Made by a program: the position numbers and the translations under genes
Part shown: positions 34,743 through 43,077 of the stretch, piece after piece
How positions within the stretch are numbered: position 1 is the stretch's first letter
Layout: each line of letters begins with the position of its first letter
NCBI RefSeq assembly: GCF_001006305.1
Contig: NZ_LBHJ01000003.1
Coordinates: 310,001 to 374,000, forward strand
Direction of reading: 5' to 3'
Length of the DNA: 64,000 nucleotides
Origin: Silvibacterium bohemicum
GTDB taxonomy: Bacteria; Acidobacteriota; Terriglobia; Terriglobales; Acidobacteriaceae
The notes under the pieces: model-generated
What the model saw: the letters and a program-made list of their open reading frames with translations, nothing else
The model's database searches: none
What the model was told of the DNA's origin: nothing

Positions 34743-36098
34743 ATGGCCGACCACATGGAATACCGATTGGCGCTGCTTCTTCCCGAATCCCGTCAGGTGC
34801 TTGGGTTCCAGGGTTTCGGCGCGGATGAACTGCCTCGAATCAGTATCCCAAGGTGGGAACGGCCAGCAGAGCAACTGACAAAACTCGTTGAGGAGATGTG
34901 GCATGTCAAATCCGTAGTGCTCGACGTCCTCATAGACGCCTCTTCCCCGACTCCCTTCGCGATTATGGAGGTAAGAAAGCGATCCAGCGAACTTGAACGT
35001 GGAGGCCTTAGGCCGGTTCAACCTGATGATATTAGTAATGCATCACTCGGAGAGAAGGAACGCCACGCCGTCGCTTCCATTCTGTCGAACAACGCTGACG
35101 ATCGAGGTCCATTCGCCCGTATTGGATGGGTTGGAGAGGTTCAGGAGTGGATTCAGAGGGAAGTTCATTCCCGAGACATTCGTTTCAGCGAAGACATTCT
35201 CCAATTCAACGCTGGTGGTGGGTTCTCGCTCGTTCGTTTTGACACGCAGCAGGGGTCAGCATATTGGCTGAAGGCCGTGGGGAACCCAAACGAACACGAG
35301 TTTCGCGTCACGACGACACTCGCCACGTTATTCAAAAGTTATCTGCCGCCCATAGTGGCGGTACGGCCGGAGTGGAACGCCTGGGTTATGGAAGATGCGG
35401 GGCAACCGCTCTCGAATTCCTTCGACTTGCCATCGGTTGAGAAGGCGGTGACTTGCCTCGCCGAACTCCAGGGCAAGAGCGTCGACTGCATCGAAACACT
35501 TCTTGCAGCCGGCTGTCCGGACTGCAGTATTCCAGTCCTTGCAGACCATCTTAGAGCCCTCACAGAGTATCTCGGGGATGCCATGAACCGGCAGACTTCA
35601 ACCAAAGCACCCCGCCTTGAAATCCAGCGGCTGCGCGAACTCGAATCTATCGTTCGAGACGCGTGTCTTGCGATGCAGGACCTCCGTGTTCCGGACGCTT
35701 TGATCCATAACGATATCAATGGGGGGAATATTCTGCTTTGCGGTTCACGTTGCGTCTTCACCGATTGGGCTGAGGCGTGCATTGGAAATCCATTTCTCAC
35801 CTTTCAACACCTGTGCGCGCAGGTTTCGCTTGATTCAAGAGACGCAGAGGCGTGGCTTCCTTGTGTAAGGAGCGCATACAAAAGATCCTGGCGTGAGTGG
35901 CTCACCGAATCGCAAATCGACCAAGCCTTCGTGCTGATGCCGATCCTGGCCATTGCTTCCTATTTGTATGGAAGAGGAGCGTGGCTGAACTCTCCCATCC
36001 GAGAGACTCCACATTTCCAGAGCTACAGTCGTAGTCTCGCCCGGCATATGGACCGCGCGGCGCGCGCTCCCGAGCTACTGGAGGCATTATGCCGGTAG
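34743..36098 (+). CDS. APH-fold phosphotransferase in the lasso operon
   Basis: A 451-residue two-domain protein. Residues about 180-440 form an aminoglycoside-phosphotransferase-like kinase: hinge VRPEWNAWVMEDAGQ, catalytic loop ALIHNDINGGNILL (His322-Asp324) and FTDWAEA. The N-terminal ~175 residues are a separate domain with LPRISIPRW. Known lasso kinases are of the HPr-kinase type, so this would be a different enzyme class. Candidate roles are phosphorylating the peptide or inactivating a toxin. Its paralogue lies at 24206-25630. The gene overlaps the downstream prolyl oligopeptidase gene by 10 bases, so it belongs to the operon. Confidence 0.75.
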   Translation: MADHMEYRLALLLPESRQVLGFQGFGADELPRISIPRWERPAEQLTKLVEEMWHVKSVVLDVLIDASSPTPFAIMEVRKRSSELERGGLRPVQPDDISNASLGEKERHAVASILSNNADDRGPFARIGWVGEVQEWIQREVHSRDIRFSEDILQFNAGGGFSLVRFDTQQGSAYWLKAVGNPNEHEFRVTTTLATLFKSYLPPIVAVRPEWNAWVMEDAGQPLSNSFDLPSVEKAVTCLAELQGKSVDCIETLLAAGCPDCSIPVLADHLRALTEYLGDAMNRQTSTKAPRLEIQRLRELESIVRDACLAMQDLRVPDALIHNDINGGNILLCGSRCVFTDWAEACIGNPFLTFQHLCAQVSLDSRDAEAWLPCVRSAYKRSWREWLTESQIDQAFVLMPILAIASYLYGRGAWLNSPIRETPHFQSYSRSLARHMDRAARAPELLEALCR

Positions 36099-38125
36099 CC
36101 AGCTGCAGACCTGCCGCCATTACCGAGGTCCTCCACGGCGAAACAGTGATCGATCCATATCGCTGGCTAGAAGACCGCAGCCACCCTGAAACAGATCGCT
36201 GGATCCGTGAACAACAGAGGTTCTGCGATGACTATTTCGCGGCCTGTTCCGGCCTCGAGACGTTCCGGACCCGCGTACGCAACTACCTGGATGTCGAGGT
36301 GGTCGATCAGCCCTCTAGGGTAGACGGCCGCTATTTCTATCGCCGCAGGAATCGAGGCGAGGAGCAGGGCTCCATCTATGTCCGTGACATCGCCACGGGC
36401 AGGGAACGTCTCCTTGTCGATCCGTCCAATCAAGGACCGTTTACGTCTGTGTCCATTTATCGAATCTCTGCCGCCGGATCACTCCTCGCTTATGAGCTTA
36501 GGCGGGGCGGGGAAGACAAGACCGCTCTGTGCGTTGTGGACGTGAAGAGCGGGCAGACATTACACGATGAGCGTGAGGTCGGATACGAGAGAGGGTTTGC
36601 CTTTCGCCCGCATGAGGATGGGTTCTATTTCTGCCGAGAAACCCGGACAGGCGCGGAGGAACACACCATACGGTTTCACCTTTTTCGCCAACCTGGCAGC
36701 GGCCGGATTGTGTTTCGCGTACCTCGGACCGAGGAAAGCCGGCTGATTCTTATCGCGGATGCTGTCCATCTCGGCGCCATCTGGCTTCACAGGAGTGACT
36801 CGGGCATTGTCACCGACTTTTTCATTGCGCCTTTGAGCGATGAGCCCCAATGGATTAAGCTGCTTTCTGAGAAGACGCCGGAACATCATCCTTTCATACA
36901 TCAGGGGCGAATCTTCGTTTGGAAAAATGCGGAAGACGGCGGCTCCGCCGTGACCGAGCTAACCCGGAATGGGTTGGAGTTGCGGACGATCATTCCAAAG
37001 CAACGCTCTGTCATCCGTCAGCTCGCGATCGCGAAAGAAAGGATCTACGCGAATCAATTTGAGGGTGGAATCCCAAGCATTTCCTGCTGGACTTTGAGTG
37101 GAGAGCCCCTTGGAGTCATCGATGCTCCAAAAGACGGATCGATCTCACTGTTGGCGAGCTATAGCCAGCACGAGAGCAATGTCTTTTACACGTATGAATC
37201 TTTCGATCAGCCACTCACCATCTTTGAATATGCCGCAGATGTAAAGCGCTCCCAGATATGGCATCAACGGATCTCGACACCCGTCCAAACACGCGCCAAG
37301 ACTTGTCGCACATCTTTTCAATCAAGGGATAGCGCGAGGATTCCACTCACCCTTGTGTTACCTGATGATAGTTCCCAAGGCCGGCCGAGGCCCGCAATCC
37401 TGACCAGCTACGGAGGATTTGGCGCTCCGATGACTCCCCAGTTTTCTGTTCTAGCCACCATTATGAGGGAACTTGGAGCGGTACTCGCAATCGCTCACAT
37501 CAGGGGCGGCGGCGAATTCGGCAAACCCTGGCATGAGGCGGGTCGAAGACAAAACCGGCAGAACGGAATTGACGACTTCATCGCGGCGGCTGAGTGGTTA
37601 TGCGTACACGGAATCACGGCTCCAAAGCGCCTCGCGATCTTCGGTGGATCAAATGCCGGCCTCTTGGTAGCTGCTGCGATGACACAGCGTCCCGACATCT
37701 TCGGAGCGGTTCTTTGCATTGCGCCGCTCCTGGACATGGTGCGTTATGAACATTTCGATTTGGCCCGCAGATGGAAGGACGAATACGGTACGGTCGAGAA
37801 TGAGGGCGATTTCCGTGCGCTCTACGCCTATTCTCCGTACCATCGCGTGGAAAAGAATGTCGATTATCCGCCCATCATGTTTGTTTCAGGAGACAAAGAT
37901 GATCGCTGTAATCCCGCACATGTGCGGAAGATGGCAGCACGTCTGCAATCCCTTCCTTCGCAGAGATCGCCGGTTATCGTCGACTACAGCGAAGAACGGG
38001 GTCACATGCCTGAGTTGCCTCTATCCATCCGTGTCGAAGCTCTTGCGCGGAGGATCGCCTTTTTGTGTAAAGAACTCGGAGTTTCTCAGGCCGAAGGGGT
38101 CGATTATGAAGAAGTATGTAATTGA
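36089..38125 (+). CDS. Prolyl oligopeptidase-family (S9A) serine protease
   Basis: A 678-residue soluble enzyme without a signal peptide. The N-terminal region (ITEVLHGETVIDPYRWLED) and beta-propeller (to about 400) precede an alpha/beta-hydrolase domain with catalytic Ser521 in GGSNAGLL, Asp in GDKDDRCNP and His in RGHMPEL, ending soon after as usual. S9 enzymes include the lasso isopeptidases AtxE2 and SphE1, but this sequence looks like classical POP. It might trim the tail or degrade linear peptides and leader. It overlaps the kinase gene by 10 bases and the B2 gene by 20, so it is firmly embedded in the biosynthetic operon. Confidence 0.88.
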   Translation: MPVASCRPAAITEVLHGETVIDPYRWLEDRSHPETDRWIREQQRFCDDYFAACSGLETFRTRVRNYLDVEVVDQPSRVDGRYFYRRRNRGEEQGSIYVRDIATGRERLLVDPSNQGPFTSVSIYRISAAGSLLAYELRRGGEDKTALCVVDVKSGQTLHDEREVGYERGFAFRPHEDGFYFCRETRTGAEEHTIRFHLFRQPGSGRIVFRVPRTEESRLILIADAVHLGAIWLHRSDSGIVTDFFIAPLSDEPQWIKLLSEKTPEHHPFIHQGRIFVWKNAEDGGSAVTELTRNGLELRTIIPKQRSVIRQLAIAKERIYANQFEGGIPSISCWTLSGEPLGVIDAPKDGSISLLASYSQHESNVFYTYESFDQPLTIFEYAADVKRSQIWHQRISTPVQTRAKTCRTSFQSRDSARIPLTLVLPDDSSQGRPRPAILTSYGGFGAPMTPQFSVLATIMRELGAVLAIAHIRGGGEFGKPWHEAGRRQNRQNGIDDFIAAAEWLCVHGITAPKRLAIFGGSNAGLLVAAAMTQRPDIFGAVLCIAPLLDMVRYEHFDLARRWKDEYGTVENEGDFRALYAYSPYHRVEKNVDYPPIMFVSGDKDDRCNPAHVRKMAARLQSLPSQRSPVIVDYSEERGHMPELPLSIRVEALARRIAFLCKELGVSQAEGVDYEEVCN

Positions 38126-38483
38126 GAGCTGTTTGATCCTGCTCTATCTCGAATTCGTTATGCGAATTCACGGGCTCAAACGACTGCATGAAATTGTTCG
38201 GCAGCACTCGGTTATCTCCATGCAGTCGGCGACTGGTCCTTCCAGCGAATTGTTGTGCCGCGCCGCGGATTATGCGTGCGTGCTCTATTTCAAGCAGGTG
38301 TTGTGCCTCCAGCGATCCTGCGCGACCACCTTACTATTGCGTCGCTACGGTTGGGGCGCCCAGATGGTCATCGGTGCGCAAATTATTCCGTTCGAATCTC
38401 ATGCGTGGGTCGAGGTCGGCGGTATCGTCGTCAACGATAAGCCCTACATGCTCGACATTTACCAGGTCCTGGAGCGCTGCTGA
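38106..38483 (+). CDS. Lasso B2: transglutaminase-like leader peptidase
   Basis: A 125-residue lasso B2 protein. The predicted triad is Cys72 (LQRSCATTLLLRRYG), His99 (FESHAWVEVGG) and Asp111 (VVNDKPYMLDIY). B2 cleaves the precursor leader before position 1 of the core after B1 delivers it. Length is normal for split B proteins. The start at 38106 lies 20 bases inside the upstream gene, and the cyclase starts 17 bases after the stop. Confidence 0.9.
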   Translation: MKKYVIESCLILLYLEFVMRIHGLKRLHEIVRQHSVISMQSATGPSSELLCRAADYACVLYFKQVLCLQRSCATTLLLRRYGWGAQMVIGAQIIPFESHAWVEVGGIVVNDKPYMLDIYQVLERC

Positions 38484-38500
38484 ACACGTGAGGCATAGGA

Positions 38501-40339
38501 ATGAGCATTCTCTTTGGAATTCGTCAAGCTGAAGAACAGGCTGTCGAGGAGCCTCGGTTGCGCCGTATCGCATCTGCGACCGAACGCTACGCTCTCGATG
38601 GCACCTATCTCAAGGCGAGCGGTAGGATCGGGATGGGGTTCCAACCATACCACACGCATGAAAGATCGAATCTCGAGTCCCAACCCGTAGTCAGCCGGCG
38701 CGGGGACATGCTTACGTTCGACGGGCGTCTCGACAACTATATCGACCTGTGTCACTCACTCTGTCTGGACCCTGAGCGTACTCCGGATTCGCTGATTGTT
38801 ATTGAGGCGTTCTTGCAGTGGGGTGAGGACTGCTTCTCCCGATTCGTTGGCGACTGGGCATTGGCCCTGTGGGCGCATGCAGAGCGTTCTCTCTATCTGG
38901 CGCGCGACCACGCTGGAACCAGGACACTGTATTACGAAATGGCAAACGGTCGGGTGCTCTGGTCAACCTATCTCGAATCACTTGTTCCGAAGAACAGTGC
39001 GCGGGGCTTAGATGAGGCATTTGCCGCCGCTTTCCTATCGTCACTTCCGATCCGTGATCTCACTCCGTACAGAGGCGTTCGCGCCGTATCACCAGCACAC
39101 TATGTGATTATTCATGAAGGAGCCATTGCAAGAAAGTCACATTGGCAATGGATGGTGCGGGAGAAGGTCCACTATAGGTCCGACACCGAATATGACGAGC
39201 ACTTCTTCTCGTTGTTTAGGCAATCGGTGGAACGGCGAACAGGGTCGGGTGCGGCAATCTTGGCTGAACTCAGTGGCGGTATGGACTCGAGCTCCATCGT
39301 CTGTATGTCGGACCACATTCGGAAGGAGCAAGGCGCTGCGCCCGTGGACCTCCTCGACACCGTTTCCTACTACGACGATTCCGAGCCCAACTGGAACGAG
39401 ACGCCCTACTTTACCGCCGTAGAGCAGGGAAGAGGCAAATGCGGCCTGCATATCAAAGCCTCGTCTCACAGCCGCACGTTCGAGCCACCAGCGCCTGAAT
39501 ATCTTTGGCCTGGCCCAGAAGCTAGCACGTTTGACGCGGAGAGAAGACTGGAGGATCAACTTCGCTGCAGGCGTTATCGCGTAGTCCTGTCAGGCATAGG
39601 TGGTGATGAACTCTTAGGAGGACCACCCAACCCAGTACCTGAGCTTGCCGATTATCTCGTTTCAGGGGAATTCCAAAAACTCATCCACCAAGCTTTCAGG
39701 TGGTGCGTGGCAAAAAGGGTTCCTCTCATCCATCTTCTGCGTGACACGGCATCCATGGTCTTTACGCTATACCCGCGATTACCTCGATCTTCCCCAAATG
39801 TGCCACCCTGGCTCACCGCAAGCATTCGCAAGGAAGTCTTGGGCCTTCGGCTTCATGATTTTTCCCGCGTTACAATCGGTCACCTTCCTTCTTCCCTCGA
39901 CAATGGGATGACGTGGTGGTCGATCATGGAAACACTGGTTCGTCCTTCTCAGAGGATCATTGGTCGTCGCGAATATCGATATCCGTTCTTGGACCGTGAC
40001 CTAGTGGACTTTCTACTCCGCGTTCCAGCGAACCAGCTTATGTGTCCCGGCCGAAGGCGCTTGCTGATGCGCAGGGCCCTTCGCGGCATTATCCCATCTC
40101 ACGTCTTAGAACGTAAGAGAAAGGCCTATGTATCGCGGAGCCCGCTGGTTGTGCTTTACGAGAATAAGCCTCGCCTGATGACTCTCATGCACGACTCCAA
40201 ACTGAACAGGCTTCACTATATCGAAGAAGATGCCTTGAGAACTGCAGTCGCCGCGTTTGACGCTCCGCCCAATGCCGAATGGCAGTATTCGCTGATAAGA
40301 GCGATTCACCTCGAACTCTGGTTGAGGGCGATTGGGTGA
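38501..40339 (+). CDS. Lasso C: asparagine-synthetase-like macrolactam cyclase
   Basis: A 612-residue AsnB-like enzyme. The N-terminal ~200 residues resemble the glutamine amidotransferase domain (SRRGDMLTFDGRLDNY, FVGDWALALW), but residue 2 is Ser, not the catalytic Cys, as in other lasso cyclases that do not use glutamine. The synthetase domain has the pyrophosphatase loop LSGGMDSSS (from Ser258) and GIGGDELLGG. The enzyme adenylates the side-chain carboxylate of the ring residue (here predicted Asp9) and forms the amide with the Gly1 amine around the threaded tail. Good AGG-type ribosome-binding site upstream. Confidence 0.92.
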   Translation: MSILFGIRQAEEQAVEEPRLRRIASATERYALDGTYLKASGRIGMGFQPYHTHERSNLESQPVVSRRGDMLTFDGRLDNYIDLCHSLCLDPERTPDSLIVIEAFLQWGEDCFSRFVGDWALALWAHAERSLYLARDHAGTRTLYYEMANGRVLWSTYLESLVPKNSARGLDEAFAAAFLSSLPIRDLTPYRGVRAVSPAHYVIIHEGAIARKSHWQWMVREKVHYRSDTEYDEHFFSLFRQSVERRTGSGAAILAELSGGMDSSSIVCMSDHIRKEQGAAPVDLLDTVSYYDDSEPNWNETPYFTAVEQGRGKCGLHIKASSHSRTFEPPAPEYLWPGPEASTFDAERRLEDQLRCRRYRVVLSGIGGDELLGGPPNPVPELADYLVSGEFQKLIHQAFRWCVAKRVPLIHLLRDTASMVFTLYPRLPRSSPNVPPWLTASIRKEVLGLRLHDFSRVTIGHLPSSLDNGMTWWSIMETLVRPSQRIIGRREYRYPFLDRDLVDFLLRVPANQLMCPGRRRLLMRRALRGIIPSHVLERKRKAYVSRSPLVVLYENKPRLMTLMHDSKLNRLHYIEEDALRTAVAAFDAPPNAEWQYSLIRAIHLELWLRAIG

Positions 40340-40359
40340 GAAGCACATGTATAGAAGTT

Positions 40360-40382
40360 TTAGCCCTCGACATTGGGGCTAA
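40360..40382 (+). promoter_or_regulatory. Hairpin between cyclase and precursor genes
   Basis: Inverted repeat TTAGCCC (40360-40366) and GGGCTAA (40376-40382) with a 9-base loop. No T-run follows, so it is not a terminator. It may be an RNA-processing or stability element that raises precursor mRNA relative to enzyme mRNA. Confidence 0.35.
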
Positions 40383-40454
40383 CAAGGATCCGCGCGATGG
40401 CAAACCGCAAAAGGGGCGATCTGAGCGTGGAAATTCAGCAACAAAGAGGTCGAT

Positions 40455-40589
40455 ATGAAATACACTGCACCAGCAGTACTGAACACAGTCAACGCAACCG
40501 CCCTGATCCAGGGCACCAAGAACGGCATGCGCCGAGACAGCGACTTGATAGATCCGTCGCCTGTAGCCGGATACGGTGCTGACGAATAG
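40455..40589 (+). CDS. Lasso precursor peptide A (44 residues)
   Basis: A small gene with GAGG upstream of its ATG, 115 bases after the cyclase and 11 before a strong terminator. The peptide starts MKYTAPAVLNTVNATALIQ. Aligning Tyr3 and Pro6 with the canonical leader (Tyr -17, Pro -14, Thr -2) places Ile18 at -2 and Gly20 at core position 1. Counting from Gly20, residue 9 of the core is Asp28, giving a predicted Gly1-Asp9 nine-member ring and a 16-residue tail that ends GYGADE. Core length 25 is within the family range. The usual Thr at -2 is replaced by Ile, which makes the exact cleavage site inferred rather than certain. Confidence 0.8.
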   Translation: MKYTAPAVLNTVNATALIQGTKNGMRRDSDLIDPSPVAGYGADE

Positions 40590-40600
40590 TACGGCAATTT

Positions 40601-40652
40601 GGCTCGGAAGATGGAGTACTTCCGCTCCATCTCCCGAGCCGATTTTGATTTG
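40601..40652 (+). terminator. Rho-independent terminator of the lasso operon
   Basis: Long two-part stem: GGCTCGG (40601-40607) with CCGAGCC (40634-40640), and inside it AGATGGAG (40609-40616) with CTCCATCT (40625-40632), 8-base loop, followed by GATTTTGATTTG. It starts 11 bases after the precursor stop codon and ends close to the stop of the convergent isopeptidase gene. Confidence 0.85.
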
Positions 40653-40660
40653 TCTGAGTC

Positions 40661-43018
40661 TCAATCGTGCTTCCCAAGCAAACTGTCCGATGGAGCATTT
40701 GAACGAGACCACTGCTGCCAACGTCTATATTCCGCCCTCTTTGCAGGGTCGGGGTCTTCATAGCCTTGGAGCCAGAAGCGAAACCAATCGACGTTTCCTT
40801 GCTGGGACGCATATCGTTCGTTCGGTTTTTGTAATATATGCTGCCCGGTGGGGATGTAAATGAGGTCAACAGGTTTTGCTTCCTGATACAGGGAAGAATA
40901 TGTCTCCCACTCCCCCAGAATGGAGATTGGGCCAATGGCTTCGATACGGACAGGTGCTTGAATTTTATCAAGATTGAAGCCGGCGGCATTCTTGACCCAG
41001 CTCCCAAGCCCTACTCCAAAGGGTTTGCCTCCATTGGCGGCTTCCTCTTCAACAGCACCTTCGGGATCGCCTGGCGCGAAGAGCATATAGGTCATATAGC
41101 TTTGGTCAATCCCATCAATGAGGGTTGCGGCGCGAAAGCGGCGTGGCATATGGATCAGCGCTTCCTCAACGTACCAGGCTGCGCGGCTGAAACCAATGAT
41201 GCCAACACGGGATGGATCGATTAGGCCACTCTTATCGAGGTAGTCGATGGCGGATTCAAACCCATCTACGGTCAAGAGGGCTTCCTGTTGCGCTGGCCGG
41301 ATGTGTCGATCTGCTCGATCTTCCATTTGAAGTACGATGATTCCGGCGGCGGCGAACGCTCGTGCAGCGAAGCCAGTGGTGAATGACCCATCTATCAGAA
41401 ACTCGTGCTCGTTGTAGAAGCCGTGGGTTTGGATCACAAGAGGGTAGCGATGTCCCAGCACGAAATTAGGGGGCAGGACCAGCCCCGCGTGCCACTCGTA
41501 GCCGGTGCTGTCTTTCCAGCTATAGACCGACTCCTGCCCAAGCTCTAGGGACGCCAGTTGCGGGTTCGGATCCCACAATTCCTTCGATAAACTTGTCTTT
41601 GGCCCGGCTACCCAGAGCGTGGGCGGTTCGTTAATATCCTGCCGAATGAAGATCCTCAAGGTTGGTTGTGCTTCATTCGTAGTTACTTTCTGCGCCTGTA
41701 ACGTCCATGCCTGCTGAGTCTTTACATAAGACTGAGTTTCCTCCTTGCCCTCGCTGGACCACTGAAGGACGACTTCATTCGACGAGAGGCCGAAGACCGC
41801 GGAGCGCAGTGAGTCGCTTTCTTTGGGGAACCGCGCATATGCGATGCAACTGGCAGACTTGGACACGACCCTGTAGACGGCGGCGGCGCACGCCGAAATG
41901 CCTCTCACATTCGGTGTTCCCGAACCCTTCGGAAATGGGAAATAGCTGTTGGTAAACAATACAGCTCGGCTGTCTGGCGACCATACGGCCTGCAGAGCGT
42001 CAATATAACCCTCAAGAAAACCCGATGGCGCATCGACGATTGGAGTAACCGTCATTTTGTCAAGGTCGACATAAATGTATTGCCACGGCCAGTTGAAGCT
42101 TTTCCCGGACCGATCCGTGCCTGTGTGAGCCGGAGCAAAACTGGAAGTGCTGTCGGCAGTCTCGTACTTGAGCCACACTGCCGGAATATCTGGCACGGGC
42201 CGGGCGGCAATCAGTGCTCTTCCGTTGGGCGACACGGCAATTCGCAACCCGGCGGCTGAACTTGGAAAATGCCATTTGCCGCCGGCGTTCACCTCTCGAT
42301 TCACACCTCTGTAGCGAACCCAGAGATCAAGGGCGGGCCAAAAGGAGGAGGGGTCGGGAAACGTCTTAGGGAAGAAAATATGAAACAGAGATAGACCGGT
42401 CAGGTCCGAAGACGCGTCGTTGATCGGCTTACCGATCACCTTGGGTGGAGACACGTGTTCGACGACGAGGTAGGCAATGGTTCCACCACCCTCGCTGAAA
42501 TCTTTGATGTCTACGTTGTTCCCGGGGGTCAGGTCGATGGAAGCCCTTCCGGACAAGTAGGTGCGGAAGAGATGATGGTATCCATTTGCCTGCTCGACCA
42601 AGGCCAAGATGAACTGGGAATCGCTCGACCATTGTGCCTTGGTGATGAGCGAGCCGTAGGAATTGTTCTGTTGCGCTACAGGACTCCCCGCCCTCCTAAA
42701 TAGGAGTTGGGGTCTCGGAGGGTGATCGTTCTGTTCGTGGAGATACCTGTCTATGCCGGTTGCCGAATACACCCACAAAGTCGATTCCAAGTGATTCGTG
42801 CGAAGCACTCCTCTTGTCGTGATCACAAAGAAGTGCTTGCCGTCAGGCGATCTCTTGCACTCGGCATCAGGGAGGCGGGTGTACGGATCGCTGAATGTGG
42901 TCATTTCGACGGAATCTTTCACTGTGAACGGTCGCCGCCCATCAGCAAACAGCCCTGAGCTACAGCAGACAACGATCAACATAAAGAGGACGACAATACG
43001 TCCCATGCAGTTCATCAT
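40661..43018 (-). CDS. AtxE2-like lasso-peptide isopeptidase (S9)
   Basis: A 785-residue S9-family protein. N-terminal hydrophobic signal (IVVLFMLIVVCCSSGLF) suggests export to the periplasm. A beta-propeller region follows, and the hydrolase domain has the nucleophile motif IIGFSRAAW, a His in TGQHIL and the end FWLQGYEDPDPAKRAEYRRW, the tail typical of lasso isopeptidases. Known family members open the ring-closing amide of the cognate lasso peptide, giving a linear product. It is the last gene of the sigma-fusion/TonB-receptor/isopeptidase operon and converges with the biosynthetic operon, whose terminator separates them. Confidence 0.85.
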   Translation of the reverse strand: MMNCMGRIVVLFMLIVVCCSSGLFADGRRPFTVKDSVEMTTFSDPYTRLPDAECKRSPDGKHFFVITTRGVLRTNHLESTLWVYSATGIDRYLHEQNDHPPRPQLLFRRAGSPVAQQNNSYGSLITKAQWSSDSQFILALVEQANGYHHLFRTYLSGRASIDLTPGNNVDIKDFSEGGGTIAYLVVEHVSPPKVIGKPINDASSDLTGLSLFHIFFPKTFPDPSSFWPALDLWVRYRGVNREVNAGGKWHFPSSAAGLRIAVSPNGRALIAARPVPDIPAVWLKYETADSTSSFAPAHTGTDRSGKSFNWPWQYIYVDLDKMTVTPIVDAPSGFLEGYIDALQAVWSPDSRAVLFTNSYFPFPKGSGTPNVRGISACAAAVYRVVSKSASCIAYARFPKESDSLRSAVFGLSSNEVVLQWSSEGKEETQSYVKTQQAWTLQAQKVTTNEAQPTLRIFIRQDINEPPTLWVAGPKTSLSKELWDPNPQLASLELGQESVYSWKDSTGYEWHAGLVLPPNFVLGHRYPLVIQTHGFYNEHEFLIDGSFTTGFAARAFAAAGIIVLQMEDRADRHIRPAQQEALLTVDGFESAIDYLDKSGLIDPSRVGIIGFSRAAWYVEEALIHMPRRFRAATLIDGIDQSYMTYMLFAPGDPEGAVEEEAANGGKPFGVGLGSWVKNAAGFNLDKIQAPVRIEAIGPISILGEWETYSSLYQEAKPVDLIYIPTGQHILQKPNERYASQQGNVDWFRFWLQGYEDPDPAKRAEYRRWQQWSRSNAPSDSLLGKHD

Positions 43019-43077
43019 TGAAAACTCCGAAACGCATGAAGAAAAAAAGTTGTGGAAGCGAGGCCGTTCCCACTCAA

